Below are positions 28,651 to 36,580 of a stretch of DNA of 64,000 nt, one piece after another. Source of the DNA: Chitinophaga fulva (GTDB taxonomy: Bacteria; Bacteroidota; Bacteroidia; Chitinophagales; Chitinophagaceae); NCBI RefSeq assembly GCF_012927205.1, contig NZ_JABBGC010000002.1, forward strand, positions 186,001 to 250,000, given 5' to 3'. The translations under genes and the position numbers were made by a program. Under the pieces are notes generated by a model, which saw only the letters and a program-made list of their open reading frames with translations, was not told the DNA's origin and did not search any database. Each line of letters starts with the position of its first letter. Position 1 is the stretch's first letter.

Positions 28651-29071
28651 AATGCGCCCCATTCGACCCCGATGACCCAAATATCGTCTTCCGATGCTCT
28701 GTACCCCAGGTAAACAACGCATCAATCACAGGATTGAGCGTAGCGGCATAAGGTGTCAGCGTATACTCCACGCTCACAGGCTGACTATCAAATACACTGC
28801 GTTTGACCAGCTTATGTGCTTCAAGGTCTTTCAGCTCTTTGGACAATACCTTGGAGGTGATCTTGGGTATATTTCTTTCGATGTCCCGGAAACGTTTATG
28901 TCCACGGGAAATAGCAATAATGATCGGTAGTTTCCACTTGCCGTTGATCACGTCCAGCGCGTCCCGTACCGGCATAATCACGCCCAGGCAGTCTTTATGA
29001 TCACCTGTTTCCATACATTTTTCCTTCGCTGTTAATGCGGGGACTCGCTCCCCTGCTATATCTGCTCTCAT
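28649..29071 (-). CDS. HxlR family transcriptional regulator
   Basis: Up to 140 residues; an in-frame ATG at 29014 (METGDHKDCLG) would give 121 and keeps the whole conserved domain. The winged helix is clear: ALDVINGKWKLPIIIAIS, RFRDIERNIPKITSKVLSKELKDLE and the wing SVEYTLTPYA. It is divergent from the DsbA-like gene, a frequent arrangement in which HxlR proteins respond to redox or aldehyde stress. The intergenic region holds AT-rich partial dyads (about 29084-29130) that could be the operator. Confidence 0.85.
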   Translation of the reverse strand: MRADIAGERVPALTAKEKCMETGDHKDCLGVIMPVRDALDVINGKWKLPIIIAISRGHKRFRDIERNIPKITSKVLSKELKDLEAHKLVKRSVFDSQPVSVEYTLTPYAATLNPVIDALFTWGTEHRKTIFGSSGSNGAH

Positions 29072-29229
29072 ACAGTTTGCTAATTAGATATTCTATCATT
29101 TATATATTATATAGATATATAGTATTCTAATAAATAGATTTGTAAGTGACAGAATTTATCAAATGACTGGTTTCTTTTGTAAAGCACTATCCTAAAAGTA
29201 ACCGCCTTACTTCGGGGAAGCAAATATAT

Positions 29230-29237
29230 TAACTTTG
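29230..29237 (+). promoter_or_regulatory. Promoter -7 box for the DsbA-like gene
   Basis: TAACTTTG, a perfect TAnnTTTG match, 21 bp before the ATG at 29259. A second match, TAGATTTG, lies at 29135-29142. The box rules out the alternative TTG start at 29235. Confidence 0.6.
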
Positions 29238-29258
29238 CAGGAGTTTCTTAAAATAAAA

Positions 29259-29975
29259 ATGAATAAGATGAAAGTAGAAATATGGTCAGACATCATGTGT
29301 CCGTTCTGTTATATTGGCAAACGTAAGTTTGAGGCGGCATTAGACAAGTTTCCTGATAAAGATAAGATAGAAGTGGAGTGGAAGAGCTTTCAGCTTAACC
29401 CCGATCTGAAGTCCATGCCCGGAACCAATGTATATGATTATCTGGCAGAACATAAAGGCATCTCCCGGGAACAATCCGTAAGCATGCACCAGCAGGTGAC
29501 CCAATCGGCCAAAGAAGTAGGACTGACTTATAATTTCGACAAGGCAGTGGTGGCTAACTCCTTTGATGCTCACCGGCTGATACAAATGGCAAAAGCACAG
29601 AAGCTGGGTGATGTGGCGGAAGAAAAACTCTTTATCGCTTATTTCACGGAAGGAAAGGATATCGCGGACCACGAAGTCCTGAAGAATATCGGAGAGGCAA
29701 TAGGCCTGGACCGTAAAATGGTGGCTGATATGCTGGCGTCCGGCGAATTTGCCGGTGAGGTAAACCTGGACGTGCGGGAAGCAGCACAACTGGGCGCCCG
29801 CGGCGTACCTTTCTTTGTGCTGGACCGCAAATATGGCGTGTCAGGCGCTCAGCCGTCAGAAGCCTTTACACAAGCGCTGACACAGGCTTATGGTGAATGG
29901 CACAAAACACAGCCATTGACAACGCTGGAAACAACGGATGGTCCTTCTTGTGCTATGGACGGGACTTGTGATTAA
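29259..29975 (+). CDS. FrnE/DsbA-family oxidoreductase
   Basis: 238 residues from the ATG at 29259; MKVEIW at 29268 is the next candidate. The thioredoxin fold with helical insertion is recognisable: the active site is CPFC in WSDIMCPFCYIGKRKFE, and the cis-Pro region is RGVPFFVLDRKYGVSGAQP. There is no signal peptide, so it acts in the cytoplasm, as FrnE proteins do in polyketide-type oxidation or redox stress. Two more Cys lie near the C-terminus (GPSCAMDGTCD). HxlR is the probable regulator. Confidence 0.9.
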   Translation: MNKMKVEIWSDIMCPFCYIGKRKFEAALDKFPDKDKIEVEWKSFQLNPDLKSMPGTNVYDYLAEHKGISREQSVSMHQQVTQSAKEVGLTYNFDKAVVANSFDAHRLIQMAKAQKLGDVAEEKLFIAYFTEGKDIADHEVLKNIGEAIGLDRKMVADMLASGEFAGEVNLDVREAAQLGARGVPFFVLDRKYGVSGAQPSEAFTQALTQAYGEWHKTQPLTTLETTDGPSCAMDGTCD

Positions 29976-30031
29976 GATCAAACTGGAGATGACATTATCT
30001 TGTTAGCTTTGTTGTTCAAACTATCTGATTT

Positions 30032-30988
30032 ATGTCGCTCCTTAAAAGGATCAACCCTTTCTCTAAACAAAATGACGATACCGGCTTCGGTACCAATCCC
30101 AACGGGTACGGAGGCCGGTTTATTAACCGTGATGGTACTTTTAACATCCGCCGCGAAGGCCGCCCGTTCTGGGACCGGTTTAGTGTGTATCACACGCTGC
30201 TCAACCTGCCGGCCTGGAAATTCACCTGCGTGATCCTCTTGTTTTATTTCTCGATCAACCTCTTGTACACGGGTATCTATTGGGTGCTGGGCGTGGACCA
30301 GTTCCAGGGTATCATCGGGCAAACTCCCTGGATGCGGTTGAAAGAAATCTTTTTCTTCAGTACGGAAACCTTTACCACTGTCGGTTATGGCCGCGTAAAT
30401 CCCATTGGTGACGGCGCCAACATGGTGGCTGCTATTGAAGCCATGTCGGGCTTCCTGTCCTTTGCGGTGGCTACCGGTCTGATGTACGGCCGTTTTTCCA
30501 AACCCAGGGCACATCTCGTATTCAGCGACAATGCGCTCATCGGTCCCTATAAAGACATGACCGGCCTGATGTTCCGCTTCGCTTCGTACAAAGACAATCA
30601 TACGCTTACCAATGTAGATGTTACGGTAACCATCGGCTTGCAGGTAGTGGAGAACAGTAATCCGGTATACAAATTCTACACCCTGCCACTGGAAAGAGGA
30701 AAAGTGGAGAGCCTTTCCATGAACTGGACCGTAGTGCATCCCATCGATGAAAACAGCCCGCTGCTGGGCTTTACGGCCGACGACATGCGGAATGCGGACG
30801 TGGAGATTTACGTGTTGGTGAAAGGGTTTAACGATGTATACGCCAACACGGTATTACAACGTACTTCCTACACCTACGAGGAAATACAGTTCAACCGCAA
30901 GTTCATTCCCATGTACCGGGAAAGTGAAAACGGCAGGACCACCATTCTGGAATTACACCTGCTCAACAAATCCAGGGAAACGAACTGA
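30032..30988 (+). CDS. Inward-rectifier (KirBac-type) potassium channel
   Basis: A 318-residue protein with a slide helix, two membrane helices (about 66-90 and 135-155) and the potassium selectivity filter TTVGYGR between them. The C-terminal ~150 residues form the cytoplasmic immunoglobulin-like Kir domain (KPRAHLVFSDNALIGPYKDM onward). A subunit of a tetrameric inner-membrane channel. Its stop codon overlaps the left arm of a large inverted repeat. Confidence 0.93.
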   Translation: MSLLKRINPFSKQNDDTGFGTNPNGYGGRFINRDGTFNIRREGRPFWDRFSVYHTLLNLPAWKFTCVILLFYFSINLLYTGIYWVLGVDQFQGIIGQTPWMRLKEIFFFSTETFTTVGYGRVNPIGDGANMVAAIEAMSGFLSFAVATGLMYGRFSKPRAHLVFSDNALIGPYKDMTGLMFRFASYKDNHTLTNVDVTVTIGLQVVENSNPVYKFYTLPLERGKVESLSMNWTVVHPIDENSPLLGFTADDMRNADVEIYVLVKGFNDVYANTVLQRTSYTYEEIQFNRKFIPMYRESENGRTTILELHLLNKSRETN

Positions 30989-31119
30989 TTTAGAGATTTT
31001 TTGAGTTACGATTTTTTGATTTCGCGGATCGATAAAAAAGAAGACCGAAGCGGATTTTTACCGCTTCGGTCTTCTTATCCGTAAAATCAAAAAATCGTAA
31101 ATCAAAAAATCCCTAAATC
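30987..31119. repeat. 133-bp palindromic repeat enclosing a bidirectional terminator
   Basis: Outer arms 30987-31029 and 31077-31119 are inverted copies matching at 39 of 43 positions. Inside is a perfect 16-bp terminator stem (31038-31053 with 31061-31076). The left arm begins inside the Kir stop codon and the right arm contains the symporter stop codon (31113-31115), so the palindrome spans the gap from stop to stop. The arm unit GATTTACGATTTTTTGATTT recurs at 33691-33777. Confidence 0.85.
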
Positions 31120-32558
31120 TTTCGACGGGAAATCATCAGCAGGCCGATGTAAGTAAACGCACCGTTGATGATCAGCAGCTCCAGTCCAATCTGGAACTGT
31201 TTGAACAGTACAGCCTGATTGGTGTCTACCACATAGCAGAGCAGTGGCGCTACCACGCAAACGATCGGCACCAACCGGTCGTTGACGGTCCGTTTGCTCA
31301 GGATACCGAAGGCGAAGAGACCGAGCAGCGGCCCGTAAGTATAAGTGGCCACTTTCAGGATTACGCCGATCATACTGGGGTTGTTCACCCATTCAAACAG
31401 CATCACAAACAGCAGGAAAATAAATGCCATCATCAGGTGGATACGCTGACGCACTTTTTTCTTTTGGGCCTCGTCCCAGTCGGTACGGCGTTGTAAATCC
31501 AGGATGTCTATGCAGATAGACGAGGTGAGGGCCGTCATAGCGCCGTCGGCACTGGGGAACAGGGCAGAGATCAGCGCAATGATGAAGATCACGGAGATTA
31601 CCGGAGGCATATGGCGCAGCGCCAGTTCCGGGAACAGGGCGTCACCGGTGGCTGATACCTGCAGTTTCGCACCGTAGAGGTTCAACAGGCCACCGAGGAA
31701 CAGGAACAGGCCAATCACCACCAACATGATAAAAGCCAGGGACACCATGTTTTTCTTGGAGTCGCGCAGGGTTTTAACAGAGATGTTTTTCTGCATCATC
31801 TCCTGGTCAAGACCGGTCATGGTAATGGTAATAAATGCCCCGGCCAATATCTGCTTGACAAAAAACAGTTTACTGTTGGGATCAAACTCAAAAATCCGCG
31901 TAAGCCCCTTTTCCTGCATAGCGCTGATACTCTGGGCCATATTCATGTCCATGGCATGCAGAATGTAAAATACGCAGATGATCAGGCCGGCCAGCATACA
32001 GGTGGTCTGCAGCGTGTCTGTATACACGATGGTCTTCACCCCGCCTTCATAGGTATACACCAGGATCATAAAAAGGATGATAAGGGTGGTAAGCCAGAAG
32101 GGAACACCAAAGCTGGACAGGATGGCGTCTTGCAGGATACGTACCACCAGGTACAGCCGGGCGGTAGCCCCCAGGGTACGCGACAGGATAAAGAAAGAAG
32201 CTCCCGTTTTGTACGACATAACACCAAAGCGTGTGTTCAGGTAGTTGTAAATGGACGTCAGTTGCAACCGGTAATAAAGCGGTATCAGCACATAAGCAAT
32301 GGTGATGTACCCGATAAAGTAACCCAGTGTGATCTGGAAATAGGTAAAGGCGTCTTTGCCAACTGCGCCCGGAACACTCACAAAAGTAACACCGCTCAGG
32401 GAGGTGCCAATCATCCCGAATGCTACCAGCATCCAGTTACTGTTGCGGTTTCCGATGAAAAAGGAGTCGTTGTTAGACCCACGGCCGGTGTACCAGGCGA
32501 CAATCAGTAGAATGACAAAGTAAGCAACGACAAACGAGAATAATAATCCTGGTGACAT
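31113..32558 (-). CDS. Sodium:solute symporter (SSS family)
   Basis: A 481-residue protein with about thirteen membrane helices and the SSS-type N-terminal segment NSNWMLVAFGMIGTSLSGVT, where the Gly and Ser residues line the sodium path. The substrate cannot be assigned; relatives carry sugars, sialic acid, proline or pantothenate. It has its own promoter and is convergent with the Kir channel gene. Confidence 0.88.
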   Translation of the reverse strand: MSPGLLFSFVVAYFVILLIVAWYTGRGSNNDSFFIGNRNSNWMLVAFGMIGTSLSGVTFVSVPGAVGKDAFTYFQITLGYFIGYITIAYVLIPLYYRLQLTSIYNYLNTRFGVMSYKTGASFFILSRTLGATARLYLVVRILQDAILSSFGVPFWLTTLIILFMILVYTYEGGVKTIVYTDTLQTTCMLAGLIICVFYILHAMDMNMAQSISAMQEKGLTRIFEFDPNSKLFFVKQILAGAFITITMTGLDQEMMQKNISVKTLRDSKKNMVSLAFIMLVVIGLFLFLGGLLNLYGAKLQVSATGDALFPELALRHMPPVISVIFIIALISALFPSADGAMTALTSSICIDILDLQRRTDWDEAQKKKVRQRIHLMMAFIFLLFVMLFEWVNNPSMIGVILKVATYTYGPLLGLFAFGILSKRTVNDRLVPIVCVVAPLLCYVVDTNQAVLFKQFQIGLELLIINGAFTYIGLLMISRRKI

Positions 32559-32604
32559 AAATGAGTTTTAATCAAGACCGCACACAATATAAAGTGCTAA
32601 ATCA

Positions 32605-32612
32605 CAAATATA
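32605..32612 (-). promoter_or_regulatory. Promoter -7 box for the sodium:solute symporter
   Basis: CAAATATA on the plus strand is TATATTTG on the minus strand, a perfect TAnnTTTG match 46 bp upstream of the symporter start. Confidence 0.5.
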
Positions 32613-32698
32613 ACATCTTACCCTATTGAGTGTATGTGTACCGCAGGGGTGTTTTTTACACTATTAACCCCCATCATAATTATTTGCTTTAGTCAAAT

Positions 32699-32725
32699 AA
32701 AATACTTGACGATGTCAAGTATTTT
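32699..32725 (+). promoter_or_regulatory. Perfect 12-bp-arm dyad: candidate MarR operator over a -7 box
   Basis: AAAATACTTGAC (32699-32710), spacer GAT, and its exact complement GTCAAGTATTTT (32714-32725). The -7 box TATTTTTG (32720-32727) overlaps the right arm, so occupancy would block the promoter. The ATG at 32754 follows 26 bp later. The size and symmetry suit a MarR dimer. Confidence 0.6.
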
Positions 32726-32753
32726 TGTAATTTTGATTGAAATACAGATTTAT

Positions 32754-33692
32754 ATGTCATCCAATGATGCACTGATAGCGGATGTCCGCCATTTTAACCG
32801 CTTTTATACGGGGGTAGTGGGCCTGTTGGACCAGCACATCCTGGAAAGTAAATATTCGCTTTCTGAAGTGAGGGTATTATATGAGATCGGGGAACAGGAA
32901 AAATGTACCGCCGGCCAATTGATTACTGTCATGAAGATAGACGGGGGATACCTCAGTCGCATCCTGAAGAAGTTTGAAACCGCCGGATTGATCACCCGGC
33001 ACCAGTCACCCGCCGACGGCCGTACCTTTTTCCTGCAACTCACGGCTAAAGGACGGAAGATGATGACCGGCCTCAATGAAAGATCGTCAGAACAGATCCG
33101 GCAGATACTGGAGCCACTGGAAGCACCCCAACGGCAACAGGTCACCGGTGCCATGAAAACCATCGAAACTGTCTTGTCAGGCGGCAGCACCCCGGCGCCA
33201 ACTTCGGATATCCATATCCGTTATGACCTGCAACCGGGGGATATCGGTTACCTGATATACCTGCATGGAGAACTGTACGCCAAAGAATGTGGCTATAATT
33301 TTGAATTTGAATCCTATGTGTGTAAAACGTTCCAGGATTTTCTGACAACTTACAACACCAATAAGGACAGGGTGTTTCTGGCGGTGGCGGATAACCGGAT
33401 CGTAGGGGCGGTGGCCATACTGGGCTCTTCCCGTTACCTTGCCCAGCTGCGTTGGTTCATTGTGCACCCCGACTACAGGGGACGCGGACTGGGAAAACGC
33501 CTCTTCGCCGAAGCAATTGCCTTCTGCCGGGAGAAAAACTATCAGAATGTGTATTTGATGACCACCAGCCTGCAAAACACCGCCATCGATATCTACAAAA
33601 AAGCAGGCTTCCGGAAAACCGGGGAGAAATTCCTGCAGCTGTGGGGCCAGCAACAGTATGAACAACGGTATGATATGGACCTCACCCAGTGA
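32754..33692 (+). CDS. MarR winged-helix regulator fused to a GNAT acetyltransferase
   Basis: 312 residues from the ATG at 32754. A longer frame reaches back to 32634 but would run through the operator and promoter, so the internal start is chosen. Residues about 1-145 are a MarR winged helix (YSLSEVRVLYEI, CTAGQLITVMKIDGGYLSRI, then wing SPADGRTFFLQLT). Residues about 160-310 are a GNAT domain with the acetyl-CoA loop HPDYRGRGLGKRLF. The architecture is known in many bacteria, but the acetylated substrate is usually unknown. Autoregulation through the dyad upstream is likely. Confidence 0.9.
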   Translation: MSSNDALIADVRHFNRFYTGVVGLLDQHILESKYSLSEVRVLYEIGEQEKCTAGQLITVMKIDGGYLSRILKKFETAGLITRHQSPADGRTFFLQLTAKGRKMMTGLNERSSEQIRQILEPLEAPQRQQVTGAMKTIETVLSGGSTPAPTSDIHIRYDLQPGDIGYLIYLHGELYAKECGYNFEFESYVCKTFQDFLTTYNTNKDRVFLAVADNRIVGAVAILGSSRYLAQLRWFIVHPDYRGRGLGKRLFAEAIAFCREKNYQNVYLMTTSLQNTAIDIYKKAGFRKTGEKFLQLWGQQQYEQRYDMDLTQ

Positions 33693-33777
33693 TTTACGAT
33701 GATGTGATTTTTTGATTTTGGGATTTCCAGGATGTTGGGTTCATTCCTGAAATCCCAAAATCAAAAAATCGTAAATC
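33691..33777. repeat. Palindromic repeat between convergent genes
   Basis: Left GATTTACGAT at 33691 pairs with ATCGTAAATC at 33768, and inside it a 27-nt arm (33706-33732) pairs with a 26-nt arm (33745-33770) with one bulged base. The unit is the same as in the palindrome at 30987-31119. It starts within the stop codon of the MarR-GNAT gene and ends 13 bp before the stop of the DinB-like gene, and may act as a bidirectional terminator. Confidence 0.8.
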
Positions 33778-33789
33778 AAAAAATTAAAG

Positions 33790-34248
33790 TCAGTTATATA
33801 GGCGTAACAGTACTATCTGCCCCAGATGATAGGCGTCGTGTTCTGCGAGGCCCTGTAAATAATAAACAGCTTTTTTATCGGTGCCCGGGAAGGTATCAAA
33901 CAGTGCCGCTTCCGGGAAGTTCCTGATAGTGGCGGCCATCTGCTCAAAGGAGTGTTCCAGCCGGTGGATGGTGGCCTGCCAGTTTTCTTCCCCATGGTTT
34001 TCCGGCATATAAAAGTCCGGAAGGTCTCCGTCTTTTTCCGGCGCTTCGTTGTGCATGTACCTTTCTACCCGCTGGTGCCAGAAGATAACATGGTTCACGA
34101 TCTGCCAGATATTATTGGAGCCGTTCAGGCTTTTTACCGCCTGACGTGCGTCTATACGGGAAAGGTGCTCCCTGAAAGTTACATCCAGCCAGGGTTTCCC
34201 ATTGTATAATGCTTCTATGGAAGAAGCGAGGTGTTCTGTAAGCTGCAT
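33790..34248 (-). CDS. DinB-fold (YfiT/DUF664-like) putative metal-dependent protein
   Basis: A 152-residue four-helix-bundle protein. The three His that bind metal in this superfamily can be placed in IVNHVIFWHQR and AEHDAYHLGQIVLL. Family members are often thiol-dependent transferases (bacillithiol or mycothiol S-transferases) or of unknown function. It is monocistronic, and its start is 52 bp from the divergent carboxylase gene. Confidence 0.8.
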   Translation of the reverse strand: MQLTEHLASSIEALYNGKPWLDVTFREHLSRIDARQAVKSLNGSNNIWQIVNHVIFWHQRVERYMHNEAPEKDGDLPDFYMPENHGEENWQATIHRLEHSFEQMAATIRNFPEAALFDTFPGTDKKAVYYLQGLAEHDAYHLGQIVLLRLYN

Positions 34249-34300
34249 AATTCGTAATTTAACTTATTTGTCGGTATTTTTAAAGTAAAACCCAAACGTT

Positions 34301-35938
34301 ATGAACCAAGTGGATCTGGAAACGAATAAGAACGAAGATGCCATGAGACTGGCCATCAGCACCATGAAACAACGCCTCGGGACCATCGAACAGGGTGGCG
34401 GGAAAAAAAGCCTGGAAAAGGTCCGCCAACGGGGCAAACTGACGGCCAGGGAACGTATTCAATATCTGATAGACAAAGACAGCCCCTTTATTGAAATCGG
34501 CGCCTTTGCTGCTTATGATATGTACCCCGAATATGGTGGTTGCCCCGCTGCCGGCACTGTAGGCGGCATCGGTTATGTAAGCGGCCGCCAATGCATGATC
34601 GTGGCCAATGATATGACGGTAAAAGCCGGCGCCTGGTTTCCCCTGACCGGCAAAAAGAACCTGCGCCTCCAGGAAATAGCCATGGAAAACCATCTCCCGG
34701 TCATCTACCTGGTGGACAGTGCCGGGGTGTTCCTGCCCATGCAGGATGAAATATTCCCGGATAAGGAACACTTTGGCCGCATCTTCCGTAACAACGCCCG
34801 CATGAGCGCGATGGGCATCACCCAGATCGCGGCGGTAATGGGCAGTTGTGTGGCTGGGGGCGCCTATCTGCCCATTATGAGCGATGAAGTACTGATGGTG
34901 GAAGGCAACGGCTCTATCTTCCTCGCCGGCCCTTATCTTGTAAAGGCTGCTATTGGCGAAGACGTAGATGCGGAAACGTTAGGCGGCGCCGTTACCCATA
35001 CCGAAATTTCCGGCATCGCTGACTATAAATTCAAAACAGATGAAGAATGCCTCGATCAGATAAAACGGATCGTCAGCAAAATAGGACAAGGCCCCTCTGC
35101 CGGCTTTGACCGTATCGAGCCGGTGGCGCCCGCACTGCCGGAAGCAGACCTCCACAGCGTGCTGCCGTCCGACAGTTCCCGTCCGTATGATATGCTCGAT
35201 ATCATTCACCGCATCGTGGACGATTCCGCTTTTGATCAATATAAACAGGACTACGGCAAAAGCATCCTCTGTGGTTATGCCCGCATAGATGGCTGGGCGG
35301 TAGGCATCGTGGCCAACCAGCGTAAAATCGTGAAAAGCCGCAAAGGCGAATTGCAGATGGGCGGTGTTATCTACAACGACAGCGCCGATAAGGCTGCCCG
35401 CTTCATCATGAACTGTAACCAGAAAAAAATACCACTGGTGTTCCTGCAGGACGTAACAGGCTTCATGGTAGGCAGCCGCAGCGAACATGCCGGCATCATC
35501 AAAGACGGGGCTAAACTGGTTAACGCAGTATCCAATTCAGTAGTGCCCAAAATCACGATCATCATCGGCAACTCCTATGGCGCAGGCAACTACGCCATGT
35601 GCGGCAAAGCTTATGATCCCCGTTTTATCTTCGCATGGCCCTCTGCTAAGATTGCGGTGATGGGCGGTGAACAGGCTGCTAAAACATTATTACAGATCCA
35701 GGTGGCCTCCCTCAAAGCAAAAGGACAGGAGATCACCCCGGATGAAGAAGCCCGCCTGCTCAAAGAAATCACAGATAAATACAACAGCCAGACCACTCCT
35801 TACTATGCCGCCGCCCGCCTTTGGGTGGATGATATCATTGACCCTGCTGATACCCGCAGGCATGTTTCGGAAAGCATCAAAGCTGCTAACAACGCACCCG
35901 TTGAACAGCCGTTTAACGTAGGGGTGTTCCAGGTTTAG
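34301..35938 (+). CDS. Acyl-CoA carboxylase beta (carboxyltransferase) subunit
   Basis: A 545-residue protein with the two crotonase-like carboxyltransferase halves (about 30-290 and 300-535). It has the acyl-CoA carboxylase signature GGCPAAGTVGGIGYVSGR and the oxyanion-hole segments MGSCVAGGAYLP and GNSYGAGNYAMCG. The sequence around LVDSAGVFLPMQDEIFPD resembles methylcrotonyl-CoA carboxylase beta more than propionyl-CoA carboxylase. It needs a biotin-carrying alpha subunit, which is not next to it here. Substrate choice is uncertain. Confidence 0.9.
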   Translation: MNQVDLETNKNEDAMRLAISTMKQRLGTIEQGGGKKSLEKVRQRGKLTARERIQYLIDKDSPFIEIGAFAAYDMYPEYGGCPAAGTVGGIGYVSGRQCMIVANDMTVKAGAWFPLTGKKNLRLQEIAMENHLPVIYLVDSAGVFLPMQDEIFPDKEHFGRIFRNNARMSAMGITQIAAVMGSCVAGGAYLPIMSDEVLMVEGNGSIFLAGPYLVKAAIGEDVDAETLGGAVTHTEISGIADYKFKTDEECLDQIKRIVSKIGQGPSAGFDRIEPVAPALPEADLHSVLPSDSSRPYDMLDIIHRIVDDSAFDQYKQDYGKSILCGYARIDGWAVGIVANQRKIVKSRKGELQMGGVIYNDSADKAARFIMNCNQKKIPLVFLQDVTGFMVGSRSEHAGIIKDGAKLVNAVSNSVVPKITIIIGNSYGAGNYAMCGKAYDPRFIFAWPSAKIAVMGGEQAAKTLLQIQVASLKAKGQEITPDEEARLLKEITDKYNSQTTPYYAAARLWVDDIIDPADTRRHVSESIKAANNAPVEQPFNVGVFQV

Positions 35939-35949
35939 ATATTTTGATA

Positions 35950-36036
35950 TTCTGACATTTGGTTATTTTGATATGTAGTTGAACTTCCTTGCTGCGAAGA
36001 AATCTGACTAAATATCAAAATAACTAAATGTCAAAA
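35950..36036. repeat. AT-rich inverted repeat downstream of the carboxylase gene
   Basis: Arms 35950-35980 and 36006-36036 are inverted copies matching at 27 of 31 positions (core ATTTGGTTATTTTGATAT). The repeat starts 12 bp after the carboxylase stop and ends 16 bp before the rnhA promoter box. The arms resemble those at 16185-16279 and 46116-46228. Confidence 0.75.
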
Positions 36037-36051
36037 TTTATAAATGAACGT

Positions 36052-36059
36052 TATATTTG
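36052..36059 (+). promoter_or_regulatory. Promoter -7 box for rnhA (probable leaderless mRNA)
   Basis: TATATTTG ends 6 bases before the ATG at 36066. Using the box-to-start distance seen at rnpB, transcription would begin at the ATG itself. Confidence 0.6.
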
Positions 36060-36065
36060 CGCGCT

Positions 36066-36524
36066 ATGGCAGAATTGCAGATATATACGGATGGCGCCTC
36101 CCGCGGCAATCCCGGGCCCGGTGGTTACGGTGTGATATTATTATGGGGAAGTGTGCGCAAGGAATTATCACAGGGATATCGTAAAACAACCAACAACCGG
36201 ATGGAGCTGCTGGCGGTGATCACCGCACTGGAAGCATTAAAGAAAGAAGGAGTGGAAATGACCATTTTTACAGACAGTAAATATGTGGTGGACAGTATCG
36301 AAAAAGGTTGGATATGGGGCTGGGTAAAAACCGGCTTTAAAGATAAAAAAAACAAAGACCTGTGGCTCCGTTTTATTCCGCTCTACAGAAGACACAAAGT
36401 CAAAATGCAATGGGTGAAAGGCCACTCCAGCAACCCGTTCAACAATCGTTGTGATGAACTGGCCACACAGGCCGCCGATAGCGGTAACTGGCTGATAGAC
36501 CAGGGCTTCGAAAGCGGAAATTAA
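36066..36524 (+). CDS. rnhA: Ribonuclease HI
   Basis: 152 residues from the ATG at 36066; an upstream in-frame start at 36057 would fall inside the promoter box. It degrades the RNA strand of RNA-DNA hybrids. All four catalytic acidic residues are present: Asp in IYTDGASRGNPGPGGYG, Glu in NNRMELLAV, Asp in TDSKYVVDS and Asp in NNRCDELATQ. The length is typical of the single-domain bacterial enzyme. Confidence 0.95.
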   Translation: MAELQIYTDGASRGNPGPGGYGVILLWGSVRKELSQGYRKTTNNRMELLAVITALEALKKEGVEMTIFTDSKYVVDSIEKGWIWGWVKTGFKDKKNKDLWLRFIPLYRRHKVKMQWVKGHSSNPFNNRCDELATQAADSGNWLIDQGFESGN

Positions 36525-36580
36525 CTGTCGCCGAACCAACTGACAGCCCGGATTGTAATATAAACGGAAAAACTTCGTTT

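Noticed and set aside
28504..28725. Minus-strand frame encoding an Ile-His-Ala repeat protein
   Set aside because: It is the translation of the 9-bp tandem array and the repeat end; it overlaps the HxlR gene and has no independent coding signal.
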